A DNA stretch of 49,319 nucleotides from UBA12158 sp035562735 (GTDB lineage: Bacteria > Patescibacteriota > Microgenomatia > UBA12405): assembly GCA_035562735.1 (NCBI GenBank), contig DATMWB010000025.1, positions 1 through 49,319 of the forward strand, read 5' to 3'. The position numbers and the translations under genes were made by a program. The notes below the pieces were generated by a model. That model had not been told where the DNA came from. It was given only the letters and a program-made list of their open reading frames with translations, and searched no databases. Position 1 is the first letter of the stretch. Every line of letters starts with the position of its first letter. Shown here piece by piece: positions 8,721 to 17,254 of this stretch.

Positions 8721-10448
8721 TTGTCAAACAATTTATCCCTTGTCATCTTTTTATTTCTTTGTACACAACTATATTTCGCTTCACTTTTTATTATCCAAAA
8801 CGATCCCGAATTTAACCTCCGATGGCTAAGTTTTTGGTCACATCTAATTGCCGTCCTCTCCATCTTTGTTTTTTATATCAGTAAGATTGCCAAAGAAATC
8901 AACCCTCACAAAACACAACCTAAAAATATATTTATATTACTTTTCTTTCTCATTTTTATTGGAACAATTAATTTTTTTGAGATATCAAATTACCCCTTTG
9001 TCAGCCTTGGTGACGAAGTAAGAGATGGTGGATTAAACGCAATGGAAATAGCAACTGGAACACGCAAAAATCTCTTTGAATACGGAGCCTATGATGCCCA
9101 TGGTCTAGTGATTCCTACAATAACCAGTTTTTCATATCGTATTTTTCAGAACTCAGTCCTAACTTACCGTATCCCAGCCGCTATTTTTGCCTGTTTTGAC
9201 GTAATATTGGTCTACATAATTCTTAAACTACTTATAAATCAAACTGCTGGATTATTTGGTGCTCTGGTACTTTGTACCCTACCTCTACATATGTTTTTTG
9301 CGAGAACACAAATTGTTGTTTCTCTAAACAGTTTTTTGTCTTCAGCGACAATATTATCTCTTTTTCTTTTTTTAAAAAGAAAACAGACTGTTGATTATAT
9401 TTTCATGGGAACCATTTTGGGATTCACTTTTAATTTTCACGCCGCCATTCGTGTAGTCGCCATTCTTGTGCTGTTATTTATAACCTCAAAGGAGGTTCTC
9501 ACCATAATAAAACATATCATCAAAAAACTCCCCGAAGTTCACATAAGAATACGCAATTTAATATTACTCATTGTCTTTTGTTTTGTTGGTTTTGGACCTA
9601 GAATCTTATTTACAAATTCCGCCAATTTCCTCCACACAAGTCGTTTTTTCCTCCAAAAAGACAACAATTCATATATTTCTCTACCCAAGCTCGATGACAT
9701 GATAACACTCAAAAATAACTATATTAAATCTCTTCTTGTTTGGTTCTACGAACCCACATTTTACTTTTTTGGACAATACAAACCAATCCTAACTCCATTT
9801 TTAACAATCTTTTTTTTCTTGGGAATTATCTATTCCTCATTTTTAATAAAAAAAACCATTTTGTATTTTCTCCTGTCTTTAGTGTTCGTCATACCATTTT
9901 TCAATAGTGCCATCACTGACGTTATAAACGCTGACCATCGCCTTAGTCCAATGTTCCCAGTAGGAGCCATTTTTATAGGTATTGGTATCTCATACACCTT
10001 TGTTCTCATGCGCAATAAATATCTATACTATTTATTAGGAGTCTTAATTCTTGGATACTTATTATTCTTTCAAACCTACAAATTTTTTCAAAACAGACCA
10101 GCAGATATATTCCACAATGTTGGAGATTATCTAACAATGCACACCATTCAATTTTTAAAATCAAATAAAATCACCGGAGATATCTGTCTCCTTACTTCAC
10201 CCGACAACACAACAAGTTTAAACTATCCGCACTACAGTGAACAATTTCAATACTTTTTACCAAACATTACTGTTCAAACACTTCCTAGTGAAGAAATTAG
10301 AAATAACGAAATATATATTTATCGTGGAAATTGTTTAAAAAAATACGAAAAAACAACATATAAATATATCTCCTGCTCCGATGTATCAAACAATTATCAC
10401 TGCCCTCTAAATTTCAACGAAGTAATGATGATACATTATCAGGAATAA
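8721..10448 (+). CDS. GT-C-like multi-pass membrane glycosyltransferase
   Basis: 575 aa with roughly 11-12 membrane helices and a hydrophilic C-terminal tail. The first external loop holds FVSLGDEVRDGG, an acidic pair where GT-C enzymes (PMT/ArnT type) carry their catalytic Asp/Glu, and HMFFARTQ resembles the LP-xx-R-Q region of that superfamily. Such enzymes move a sugar from a lipid carrier at the outer face of the membrane. The start is TTG, just after a strong -10 box; no ATG is available nearby in frame. The specific product is unknown. Confidence 0.65.
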   Translation: MSNNLSLVIFLFLCTQLYFASLFIIQNDPEFNLRWLSFWSHLIAVLSIFVFYISKIAKEINPHKTQPKNIFILLFFLIFIGTINFFEISNYPFVSLGDEVRDGGLNAMEIATGTRKNLFEYGAYDAHGLVIPTITSFSYRIFQNSVLTYRIPAAIFACFDVILVYIILKLLINQTAGLFGALVLCTLPLHMFFARTQIVVSLNSFLSSATILSLFLFLKRKQTVDYIFMGTILGFTFNFHAAIRVVAILVLLFITSKEVLTIIKHIIKKLPEVHIRIRNLILLIVFCFVGFGPRILFTNSANFLHTSRFFLQKDNNSYISLPKLDDMITLKNNYIKSLLVWFYEPTFYFFGQYKPILTPFLTIFFFLGIIYSSFLIKKTILYFLLSLVFVIPFFNSAITDVINADHRLSPMFPVGAIFIGIGISYTFVLMRNKYLYYLLGVLILGYLLFFQTYKFFQNRPADIFHNVGDYLTMHTIQFLKSNKITGDICLLTSPDNTTSLNYPHYSEQFQYFLPNITVQTLPSEEIRNNEIYIYRGNCLKKYEKTTYKYISCSDVSNNYHCPLNFNEVMMIHYQE

Positions 10449-10497
10449 TATAAAATGTGTTGTACACTTAATAAACATATTATTTTTTTAAAACACT

Positions 10498-11241
10498 ATG
10501 GAATTTTTAACCTTCCCTATTATCATCATTGTCATCATTTTTCTTGTTAAATTTTTCCGAGTCATTCCAGAAGGCTACAAAGGTTTAGTTTTATTCCTAG
10601 GTAAGTATTCCCGCACCATTGAACCAGGTCTTAACATTGTTTTTATTCCTCTTGAAACCGTCTCTGTAGTTGATATCCGTGAACAGGTCATGGACATTCC
10701 TACTCAGGAAGCTATCACTGGAGACAATGTTTCCTGTATGGTTGATGGTATCGTCCGCTTCAAAGTCGTCGACGCCTCTGTCGCCATATTCAAAGTCCAA
10801 AATTTTACCAATCAGATTTCTGCCAAAGCCCAGACAGCTCTCCGTGATGTTATCGGAAGCATTACCCTCGATGAAATTCTTTCAAAACGGGCTCAGATTG
10901 CCGAACACATCAAGTCAATAGTTGACGAAGCCGCCGGTCAATGGGGTGTCGACATCCTCGCCATTGAAATTCAAAACATTGAAATTCCCGCCGACATGAA
11001 ACGTGCCATGGCCCAACAAGCTGAAGCTGAGAGAGACAAAAAAGCCCGTATTATCAAAGCCGAAGGTGAAAGAGACGCCGCCGTCAAGCTCACCGAAGCT
11101 GCCCATATTTTATCTGGAGCCAAAGGCGCCCTAGAGCTTCGCACTCTCCAAACTCTAAAAGAAATCTCCGCTGATCCTTCTGAAAAAATAATTATGACTC
11201 TCCCTAACACTTTTTTTGAAGTGTTTGGAGGTAAAAAATAA
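10498..11241 (+). CDS. SPFH/band 7 (stomatin-like, slipin) protein
   Basis: 247 aa: one N-terminal membrane helix (residues 5-20), then VIPEGYKGLVLFLGKYSRT and EPGLN, the start of the band 7 domain, then IREQVMDIPTQEAIT, and a charged helical region (AEAERDKKARIIKAEGERDA) that normally oligomerises. Slipins form membrane-associated scaffolds; many occur beside a NfeD protein, which is absent here. The next gene starts 7 bp downstream, so the two are probably co-transcribed. Confidence 0.9.
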   Translation: MEFLTFPIIIIVIIFLVKFFRVIPEGYKGLVLFLGKYSRTIEPGLNIVFIPLETVSVVDIREQVMDIPTQEAITGDNVSCMVDGIVRFKVVDASVAIFKVQNFTNQISAKAQTALRDVIGSITLDEILSKRAQIAEHIKSIVDEAAGQWGVDILAIEIQNIEIPADMKRAMAQQAEAERDKKARIIKAEGERDAAVKLTEAAHILSGAKGALELRTLQTLKEISADPSEKIIMTLPNTFFEVFGGKK

Positions 11242-11248
11242 TTAAACA

Positions 11249-11905
11249 ATGAGAAAATGTCGCATCCAGCTTGCTTTCAACTCGAGTATTTCTGATTTCT
11301 ATGCGATTATCGGCTCAATCCCTCAATCCGAGAATATCATTATCGAAGCAGGTACTCCACTTATCAAAAAAATGGGGGTTGATGTAATTCGTACTATTCG
11401 TCAATACTGGTCGGGCAAAATTTGTGCAGACATGAAAGTTATCGACGGTGCCTTCGATGAAGTCGTCATGGCAAAAAACGCTGGCGCCACTTCCATAACT
11501 GCCATGGGAAACACCACCAAAGAAACCCTCAACCTTTTTATAAAAACCTGTAAAGACAATCATCTTGAATCAATTATTGACATGATGAACGTTCAAAATC
11601 CCATGAAGGTTCTTTGGAAAAACAATATCGTTCCAAACTGTGTCTTTATTCATCGTGGTCGAGACGAAGAGAACTCCTTTGGCAAAATCATTCAGTACAA
11701 AGAAATCGCCAAGATAAAAGGAAAATGGGAACTTCAGATGGGTGCTGCTGGCGGTATCGATTCACATGAATTCCAATCAGCAATCTTTAACAACGCCGAT
11801 ATTGTTGTTGTCAACATTGTGTCCCCTGGCAGTCCCTGGAAAGGTATTGTCTACAATCAAGATTTTGAAAACTCTCTCGACAATTTCCTCAAGTTTGTCC
11901 AGTAA
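11249..11905 (+). CDS. 3-hexulose-6-phosphate synthase-like (HPS/KGPDC, OMP decarboxylase superfamily)
   Basis: 218 aa, a single TIM barrel. IIEAGTPLIKKMG near residue 31 and ICADMKVIDGAFDE (58-71) are the signature of the HPS/3-keto-L-gulonate-6-phosphate decarboxylase branch; D61, K63 and D66 are the DxKxxD catalytic set. HPS condenses formaldehyde with ribulose 5-phosphate, or runs in reverse to make pentose. No 6-phospho-3-hexuloisomerase gene is in the window, so the pathway role is unproven. Next to the SPFH gene, with a 7-bp gap. Confidence 0.75.
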   Translation: MRKCRIQLAFNSSISDFYAIIGSIPQSENIIIEAGTPLIKKMGVDVIRTIRQYWSGKICADMKVIDGAFDEVVMAKNAGATSITAMGNTTKETLNLFIKTCKDNHLESIIDMMNVQNPMKVLWKNNIVPNCVFIHRGRDEENSFGKIIQYKEIAKIKGKWELQMGAAGGIDSHEFQSAIFNNADIVVVNIVSPGSPWKGIVYNQDFENSLDNFLKFVQ

Positions 11906-11933
11906 ATACCCAATTCAATAGTTTTAAGACTAC

Positions 11934-11979
11934 TTGACATAATTAATAATAAATAATATAATGAATATATATTCATTAT
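11934..11979 (+). promoter_or_regulatory. Consensus promoter TTGACA-N17-TATAAT with a 22-bp palindromic operator
   Basis: TTGACA (11934-11939) and TATAAT (11957-11962) match the sigma-70 consensus exactly with 17-bp spacing. A perfect 22-bp palindrome (11958-11979), core TGAA-TATATA-TTCA, covers the -10 box and the predicted start site. The core has the TGAA-N6-TTCA form of ArsR/SmtB operators. It drives the DUF5320/DUF134 pair, which has a strong AAAGGAG at 11992-11998. Confidence 0.8.
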
Positions 11980-12003
11980 TATATATTTATCAAAGGAGTC
12001 AAT

Positions 12004-12264
12004 ATGCCAAATAGAGATAAAACAGGACCATTAGGTCAAGGTCCAACCACAGGTAGAGGTTTTGGACCTTGTAGTGCAGGAAAAGGATTAGGTCGAGGCT
12101 TTGGACTAGGTTGCGGGCGTGGCTTTGGCCGCGGACTTGGTCGTTACTTTGGTTGGAATCAACTCCAAACCAAAGAGAAACAAGTCAAAGCTCTAACCGA
12201 TTATCGAAAAGCCCTTGAAGAAGAGCTTGAGGATACAAAAAGACTTCAAGAGGACTTAAAATAG
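12004..12264 (+). CDS. DUF5320 family Gly-rich small protein
   Basis: 86 aa. The N-terminal half is Gly/Arg/Phe-rich with repeated GRGFG and GLGRGFG units and two Cys (FGPCSAG, GLGCGRG). The C-terminal half is a charged helix, probably coiled coil. This matches DUF5320, often found with DUF134 and nitrogenase-cofactor-like (NifX/NifB-type) proteins in anaerobes; its function is unknown. It has an AAAGGAG site 5 nt before the ATG, unusual for this genome, and a fully consensus promoter, so it is probably highly inducible. Confidence 0.8.
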   Translation: MPNRDKTGPLGQGPTTGRGFGPCSAGKGLGRGFGLGCGRGFGRGLGRYFGWNQLQTKEKQVKALTDYRKALEEELEDTKRLQEDLK

Positions 12265-12267
12265 TCT

Positions 12268-12552
12268 ATGGTCAGACCTAAAAATCCTCGTTGTCTTCGT
12301 TTTACCCCCGAGGTTTTGTATTTTAAACCCCGGGGTGTTCCTTTATCTGCGTTAACAGAGATTGTTTTGTATCATGATGAATTAGAAGCTCTAAAACTCC
12401 ATGATGTTGACCAATTGAGCCAAATTGATGCCGCCAAAAAAATGAAGATATCGCAACCAACCTTTGGAAGAATTCTAGACAAGGCATACAAAAAAATTGC
12501 CACTGCCATAATTAGTGGTCAAGCCATAAAAATCATCAAAAATGGATATTAA
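12268..12552 (+). CDS. DUF134 family DNA-binding protein
   Basis: 94 aa. MVRPKNPRC and RFTPEVLYFKPRGVP are the DUF134 start, followed by LTEIVLYHDELEALKLHD and a helix-turn-helix (QIDAAKKMKISQPTFGRIL), as in sigma-like region 4 folds. It is 3 bp after the DUF5320 gene and is the obvious candidate to regulate the shared promoter, although the palindrome there looks more like an ArsR-type site. Its regulatory target is not established. Confidence 0.88.
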   Translation: MVRPKNPRCLRFTPEVLYFKPRGVPLSALTEIVLYHDELEALKLHDVDQLSQIDAAKKMKISQPTFGRILDKAYKKIATAIISGQAIKIIKNGY

Positions 12553-12570
12553 CACCTCCTCAACCAACCC

Positions 12571-14412
12571 ATGTTTTTTCTAGGTTTTATTTCATTTCTT
12601 CAAATCAATTTCCTACCCGGCTGGCTACTATTGACATTCTTAAAATTAAAAACTTCAAATAAATTAGAAAAGTTCATTTTTAGTTTTGCTCTAAGTTGGT
12701 GGTTAAATTATTTTCTAGTCTCACTACTCACTTATTTCAATATTTATACAAGACCAACCGTTATCTTCATTATCATTATCGAATTAGTTCTCTTTATCTT
12801 TACCAACCACAAATCAAGCTTAACAAGAACAAACCTGAAGGTTTTCGATAGAAACTATATTATTGTTTTTCTCCCCCTCCTAGTCCTTATATTCATATAT
12901 TTACAAATATTTATTAGTACCCTTTTGGATTTTTCCATTTTTTCGACTTGGGATGCTGTTGTCTCATGGAACCGATGGGCCACAGATTGGAGTAAAAATA
13001 TTTTTCCGAAACTAACCTGGGAGTACCCTCAGCTTGCTCCTTCAAATTGGTCTCTATCCTATGTTCTTATGGGGAACCCAAATATTCAATTCTGGAACAA
13101 ATTAAGCATGATCCTATTTCCCGTCAACACAATGTTGATTTTCGCTCAGTTGGCCCTTAAGAAAAAAAACAATCTTTATCTTCTTGGAATACCAATTTTT
13201 CACCTTTCATTAATATATTTTTACAATTTTGGATTCGCCATTGATGGATATGTTGATATCGTCCTCGCTTTTTACTCCTTTCTATCCTTCTATATTATCT
13301 TTATCAACCACCAGCAAAAGTACCTATTAAGTTTAATTTTCGCTTCAGCAGCAGCCGTATCAAAGCAATTTGGGATCCTCATGTTGGGATTAATATCAGT
13401 TCTAAATTACAAAAATATCATAAAAAACCGACCTTCCTTTTTATTTTGGTCTTTATTATCTCTAGCAACTATCAGTTGGTATGTCTATAAAGAATACCAA
13501 TTTAGTATTGGTGCTGATACCTCAAATATCGACGTTCTCCTCTTCGAAACCGCTAAAGAACAATCGTTGGGGACAAACACCAATATTCTTCCCAAAATAC
13601 TATTTGGGCTCAACAGACTTTTTGGTATATACATTGAACAGCGCATTCTCTTTGTTTTTCTCGTTTTTTTATCACTCTATGCCTGTCGTCAAAAAATGGG
13701 TAGATTAATATTTTTCTTGTTTGTTCTCCCATTTTTCCTCATTTGGAGTATTTATTTTTCCTACAACAACATGAATTTTATTATTGCTATTCCCTTTTTA
13801 ACCTTGTCTTGTCTCATCGGCCTTGACAAGCTCATCAGCCATATAAATCACCAAAAATTAAACAACTTTATAATCGCTTCTATCACCCTGCTTCTTATCT
13901 TTTTCATAGTAGCAAGGGGTCACCCTATTACAAACATAAATTGGTTAATAAGTCCAATAACATTGACTTTAATTATTATGTTTCTAGCAAGACCCAAAAA
14001 AGTACCCACACTGCCATTTCTTAGTATTTTTCTAACCGTAATATGTTTTATTGGTATCTTTTTTCTAAAAGATACAGTCTTACTATCAAATCAAACCCAA
14101 CAACAAAGAAAACTGGGAGTACCAAAACTGAACGAAAAAATATACGAGTACAACCGTACTGTTGGTATCAAAGGAAAAATTATCACCAGCTATCAATATC
14201 TCTGTTTTCTACCTGACCTAAAGGATTATTGTATTGTCTATTCATTGCCTCTAAATCTAAGTGAAGTAGTTAAAAACAAAGCATCATATATCCTCAGCCT
14301 AGATACCATGCTTACTCCAGAGACCCTCCATCTTGTTAACTACAATATTAAAAAAGGAGTATTCAAACAAATCTTTGATTATGAAGGTACCAGGTTAATT
14401 CAAATAAATTAA
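12571..14412 (+). CDS. Multi-pass membrane protein, possibly a GT-C type glycosyltransferase
   Basis: 613 aa with about 13 predicted membrane helices. The loop FSTWDAVVSWNRWATDW (near residues 127-143) has the acidic and aromatic character of the first external loop in GT-C enzymes. The last 110 residues form a soluble tail. Overall resemblance to the protein encoded at 8721 is in layout only. The ATG is 18 bp after the DUF134 stop with no Shine-Dalgarno. Function is uncertain; cell-envelope glycan assembly is the best guess. Confidence 0.6.
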   Translation: MFFLGFISFLQINFLPGWLLLTFLKLKTSNKLEKFIFSFALSWWLNYFLVSLLTYFNIYTRPTVIFIIIIELVLFIFTNHKSSLTRTNLKVFDRNYIIVFLPLLVLIFIYLQIFISTLLDFSIFSTWDAVVSWNRWATDWSKNIFPKLTWEYPQLAPSNWSLSYVLMGNPNIQFWNKLSMILFPVNTMLIFAQLALKKKNNLYLLGIPIFHLSLIYFYNFGFAIDGYVDIVLAFYSFLSFYIIFINHQQKYLLSLIFASAAAVSKQFGILMLGLISVLNYKNIIKNRPSFLFWSLLSLATISWYVYKEYQFSIGADTSNIDVLLFETAKEQSLGTNTNILPKILFGLNRLFGIYIEQRILFVFLVFLSLYACRQKMGRLIFFLFVLPFFLIWSIYFSYNNMNFIIAIPFLTLSCLIGLDKLISHINHQKLNNFIIASITLLLIFFIVARGHPITNINWLISPITLTLIIMFLARPKKVPTLPFLSIFLTVICFIGIFFLKDTVLLSNQTQQQRKLGVPKLNEKIYEYNRTVGIKGKIITSYQYLCFLPDLKDYCIVYSLPLNLSEVVKNKASYILSLDTMLTPETLHLVNYNIKKGVFKQIFDYEGTRLIQIN

Positions 14413-14684
14413 TAGCCATTCTCTACACATTTACTACCATCAAAACAACCTGGCCAACATTGACATGATAATTTATTAACTCTATATTTTGGCTCACAAG
14501 CTCCATACCCACAATTATTTGAAAAAATACTAGTCGATTTACATTCTGAAGTAATACTTACTCTACCTCCAGATCCGACACAACCAGCAGCCGGCAGCCC
14601 AATGAAAAACAATATGAATATTACAACCACAACACCCACTACTGTCAGTAACACATTAACCTTAATTTTGGATTTTGTCCTCAT
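14409..14684 (-). CDS. Small membrane-anchored Cys-rich protein
   Basis: 91 aa: a basic N-terminus, one strong membrane helix (residues 9-30), then a 60-residue tail with eight Cys (for example NNCGYGACEP and CQCWPGC). The arrangement suggests an exported, disulfide-stabilised small domain. I do not recognise the family. Its 3' end overlaps the convergent gene by 4 bp. Confidence 0.6.
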   Translation of the reverse strand: MRTKSKIKVNVLLTVVGVVVVIFILFFIGLPAAGCVGSGGRVSITSECKSTSIFSNNCGYGACEPKYRVNKLSCQCWPGCFDGSKCVENGY

Positions 14685-14701
14685 AGATACAATGTAACAT
14701 A

Positions 14702-14863
14702 TCAGTACTTTTTTCCCCTCTTTTTTATTTCTTCTAGAATCTTTCCACCCAAAACTCGGCAGTCACAATTTTTAGAATGCTCTAAATGCCATTCAATTCT
14801 TTGATCTAATGTCGGATTTTTTAGCATTTTATTAGCTAAATGCCAATCTCTATTGATACTCAT
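14702..14863 (-). CDS. Small protein with an H-x3-C-x-C motif
   Basis: 53 aa. Residues 24-36 read EWHLEHSKNCDCR; the His/Cys cluster could bind a metal, as in small zinc-binding proteins. Charged C-terminus. The ATG is 2 bp after the stop of the upstream small gene, a translationally coupled arrangement that supports both being real. No family recognised. Confidence 0.5.
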   Translation of the reverse strand: MSINRDWHLANKMLKNPTLDQRIEWHLEHSKNCDCRVLGGKILEEIKKRGKKY

Positions 14864-14865
14864 AA

Positions 14866-15036
14866 TCACAATAATTTTTGTAATTCTCTAACTTTATCGG
14901 CAATTCGCTTTATCTGGCTATCCTTTAAATCAGAACCGTATTTGACAATAAATCTCTCTATTCTTGCAATCGCTTCAATAGTTTTTTCAACTGTTACGTC
15001 TAATTTCTTAGCCATATCAACGCCGTTAGTTTTCAT
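14866..15036 (-). CDS. Small helical protein, unknown
   Basis: 56 aa, MKTNGVDMAKKLDVT to VRELQKLL, predicted as two amphipathic helices. An internal ATG (15015) is an alternative start. The following small gene begins 2 bp after its stop. Function unknown. Confidence 0.45.
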   Translation of the reverse strand: MKTNGVDMAKKLDVTVEKTIEAIARIERFIVKYGSDLKDSQIKRIADKVRELQKLL

Positions 15037-15078
15037 AAGATATTATACAAAATCTTTTTTCTACTGTGCTCAGGCTTT

Positions 15079-15095
15079 GGAACGATTTTAGAACT
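15079..15095 (+). repeat. Short dispersed repeat GGAACGATTTTAGAACT, copy 1
   Basis: An identical 17-mer is at 19415-19431 and a partial copy (AATGATTTTAGAAC) at 19943-19956. Here it overlaps the stop codon of the methyltransferase gene. All copies lie in the 15-20 kb accessory region. Confidence 0.6.
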
Positions 15096-15744
15096 TCTTC
15101 CCCAATAATAATATCCACTCTATCCCCTCACCCGGCCTTTTATTTGAATCCAAATCTGACTCATTGTATTGCTGAATTTTAATTAATTTAATTTTGTTAC
15201 TTTTAAAATATTTTTCCAACTCTTCCCTATCAAAATTTCGATAAAATCTACCAAAACCACCTGAAATACTATCCGAACGAATCTCGGTTTTTTCTTTTGT
15301 CTTTGCTCTAACTAGTAAATGTAAAATACCACCAACTTCAAGCACTCTTATCAATTCTGAAAGTGCTGTAAAAACTTGTTTATCGGTTTCAAAATGGACA
15401 ATTGAAGCATGAGCCCACACCCCACCAAAAAAATTGTCTTCAAAATCTAAATTTAATATATCTCCTTTTCTAAAATCAACCCTTGGATATGATTTTTTTG
15501 CCTCTTCCAACAAATTTTCAGACACATCGACTCCTATTGCATTAAATCCAAGATCTGACAATATGCTTGTATCTCTACCAGAACCACAACCTGCATCAAG
15601 AATCCTTTCACCTGGCTTTATATAACTTACGAAATCATCTAATTGATTCCGGTCTATTGTCGAATTTGACTTACTCTTTTCTGAATACTGGGATGCATTC
15701 TTTTCATACCATTCAAGCGTTTGTTTATATTTACTATCTGACAC
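15088..15744 (-). CDS. Class I SAM-dependent methyltransferase
   Basis: 218 aa, Rossmann methyltransferase. Motif I ILDAGCGSGRDTS at residues 48-60 binds SAM; VDVSENLLEEAKKSYP is motif II, and GGVWAHASIVHF (108-119) is the motif IV region. The HFETDKQVF and LIRVLEVGGILHLLVRAK segments are typical of the Methyltransf_25/11 group, small-molecule type. The substrate is unknown. Its last codons come from the dispersed repeat at 15079-15095, suggesting the C-terminus was altered by insertion of the repeat. Confidence 0.85.
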   Translation of the reverse strand: MSDSKYKQTLEWYEKNASQYSEKSKSNSTIDRNQLDDFVSYIKPGERILDAGCGSGRDTSILSDLGFNAIGVDVSENLLEEAKKSYPRVDFRKGDILNLDFEDNFFGGVWAHASIVHFETDKQVFTALSELIRVLEVGGILHLLVRAKTKEKTEIRSDSISGGFGRFYRNFDREELEKYFKSNKIKLIKIQQYNESDLDSNKRPGEGIEWILLLGKKF

Positions 15745-15779
15745 AAGTTTATTATAAACAAATAGATCAATGTCTGCTT

Positions 15780-15812
15780 TTGAAAACGATTTTCAAGTAA
15801 ACTGTATATAAT
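15780..15812. promoter_or_regulatory. Inverted repeat TTGAAAA-CGA-TTTTCAA and -10 box TATAAT
   Basis: The 95-bp gap between two divergent genes holds a perfect 7-bp inverted repeat (15780-15796) and a TATAAT at 15807-15812 upstream of the gene at 15840. The repeat sits where an operator near -35 would lie. Regulation by it is inference. Confidence 0.4.
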
Positions 15813-15839
15813 ATATCTTAAACAACTTCGATAACTCTT

Positions 15840-16469
15840 ATGACACAAGCAGATATGGCAATAAATGATCGTAAAGAAATAGTTGTCACTTCCCAAAAAG
15901 TATTTATCACCCAACCACTAGCTGCTCAATCACTAGATACGGTCATCCATATTACTGATGAAATAAGGACAGCCACTGGCTCAGAATTCAGTAGAAGTAA
16001 TCAACCACAAGACAGTTTTTATCCACGGATGACTCTTTTAGCCCTTGAGGATGTTCGAGCAGATTGCTATCCCCGCAAAGTTCTCCAAACACTCAATCAA
16101 TCGTCAGACATTATTTCCTACCAACCAGCCCACATTGCAAGATTCAACCTGACCGACTCTGGCCTTATTCTAATGGAACTCACAGTTGAACCACAGGTTT
16201 TACAAGAAAGAGAAGAACTTGCACGTCGACTAGCAAATTATCGCACTGGGACCGCATATGGGAAATATGGATATAAGTATTTTGACAATCCGCTTCACAT
16301 AACTGTCGGATCAAATATCAACCCCTCGCAGTTCGCAAACATAAAAGAAATTCTAGAGAAAACCTATATCTCTACACAAATAGCACTTGGTCCACTCGAA
16401 ATGTATACCAACGCCAACTGGAATACCAACCACCCCATCGAAATACACACAACTAACCATACCGGCTAA
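15840..16469 (+). CDS. 2H-phosphoesterase-like protein with one degenerate motif
   Basis: 209 aa. Two segments are spaced like the paired HxT motifs of the 2H phosphoesterase/RNA-ligase-like (LigT) superfamily: PRMTLLAL at 62-69 and LHITVGS at 152-158. The first motif has Arg63 where the catalytic His should be, so a normal two-His mechanism is unlikely. The weak overall match means it could also be an unrelated fold. Monocistronic, divergent from the methyltransferase. Confidence 0.45.
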   Translation: MTQADMAINDRKEIVVTSQKVFITQPLAAQSLDTVIHITDEIRTATGSEFSRSNQPQDSFYPRMTLLALEDVRADCYPRKVLQTLNQSSDIISYQPAHIARFNLTDSGLILMELTVEPQVLQEREELARRLANYRTGTAYGKYGYKYFDNPLHITVGSNINPSQFANIKEILEKTYISTQIALGPLEMYTNANWNTNHPIEIHTTNHTG

Positions 16470-16505
16470 CCACAATATTGCAAATATCATTAGGCAATAT
16501 CCATA

Positions 16506-16545
16506 TTTGCTCCCCGCCTTGGACTCAATCAGGACTGCTGTATGT
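16506..16545 (+). repeat. 40-bp direct repeat R1, left copy
   Basis: Matches 21785-21824 at 37 of 40 positions in the same orientation. The two copies bracket 5.2 kb holding the arsenic operon and three unknown genes. The text resembles the T-arm and acceptor end of a tRNA read backwards, compatible with a decayed attachment site. Confidence 0.7.
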
Positions 16546-16550
16546 AGAAT

Positions 16551-17252
16551 TTAAGATAAAAAATTCTTCAAATAATAAATTCCAATAATAATAAAAATTG
16601 CAGAAATAATTTTTCGGATTATTTTTTCTACTTGAGAAACTTTAGAAAAAATTGAACTAATTTTTTTAGCACTAAAAGCCAAAATAAAAGAAAAAATTAT
16701 TACTGGTAAACCGGTTCCCAAAGCAAATAAAGGTGCCAAGAGTAACCCCTCAGTTGATTTTAAAATCATTGGAATTAAAACCCCAAAAAATAAAACACCA
16801 CTATAAGGACAAAAAGCTAAAGCAAATAACATCCCCAATAAAAGCGAACCAATATAACCCTTTTTTGCTAAGCATAATTTAACTCTTTCAACCCCTTGAT
16901 TATCCGTTTTTAAATTTACTTTGATTACATCCGCCATCACCAGTCCTATTAAAATTAAAACAGGTCCCAAAACCCTATCTCCCCACCCCTGAAATATTGA
17001 AGAAATAGAAAAAGATGATAACCCTAAATATATCAAAGTAGCTAAAATCGTATAACTTATTCCCCTACCCAAGGTATAGAACAAACCATTAAATAAAGTG
17101 TTTTTGATAGTTTTTACATCTTTGGAAATATAGGCGATGGCAGTAATATTGGTTGCCAATGGACAGAGACTAATAGAGGTCATTATGCCAATCAAAAAAG
17201 CAGATAACAATGGAATATTGTAACTATCAATTAGGTAATTTATCCAATCCAT
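16551..17252 (-). CDS. arsG: ArsG-like efflux permease (DsbD/CcdA fold)
   Basis: 233 aa with about six membrane helices in the CcdA/DsbD arrangement. The paired Cys-Pro sites are SLCPLATN (C30) and AFCPYSG (C148). The upstream gene encodes the ArsF-like thioredoxin-fold partner, and the order ArsE-like / permease / ArsF / ArsG is that of aromatic-arsenical resistance loci, where ArsG exports trivalent aminobenzyl arsenicals. By fold alone it could also be a thiol-electron transporter of the CcdA type. Last gene of the operon. Confidence 0.75.
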   Translation of the reverse strand: MDWINYLIDSYNIPLLSAFLIGIMTSISLCPLATNITAIAYISKDVKTIKNTLFNGLFYTLGRGISYTILATLIYLGLSSFSISSIFQGWGDRVLGPVLILIGLVMADVIKVNLKTDNQGVERVKLCLAKKGYIGSLLLGMLFALAFCPYSGVLFFGVLIPMILKSTEGLLLAPLFALGTGLPVIIFSFILAFSAKKISSIFSKVSQVEKIIRKIISAIFIIIGIYYLKNFLS

Positions 17253-17254
17253 TA

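Noticed and set aside
14840..15091. 83-aa plus-strand frame
   Set aside because: It is antisense to two coupled small genes with better coding signals.
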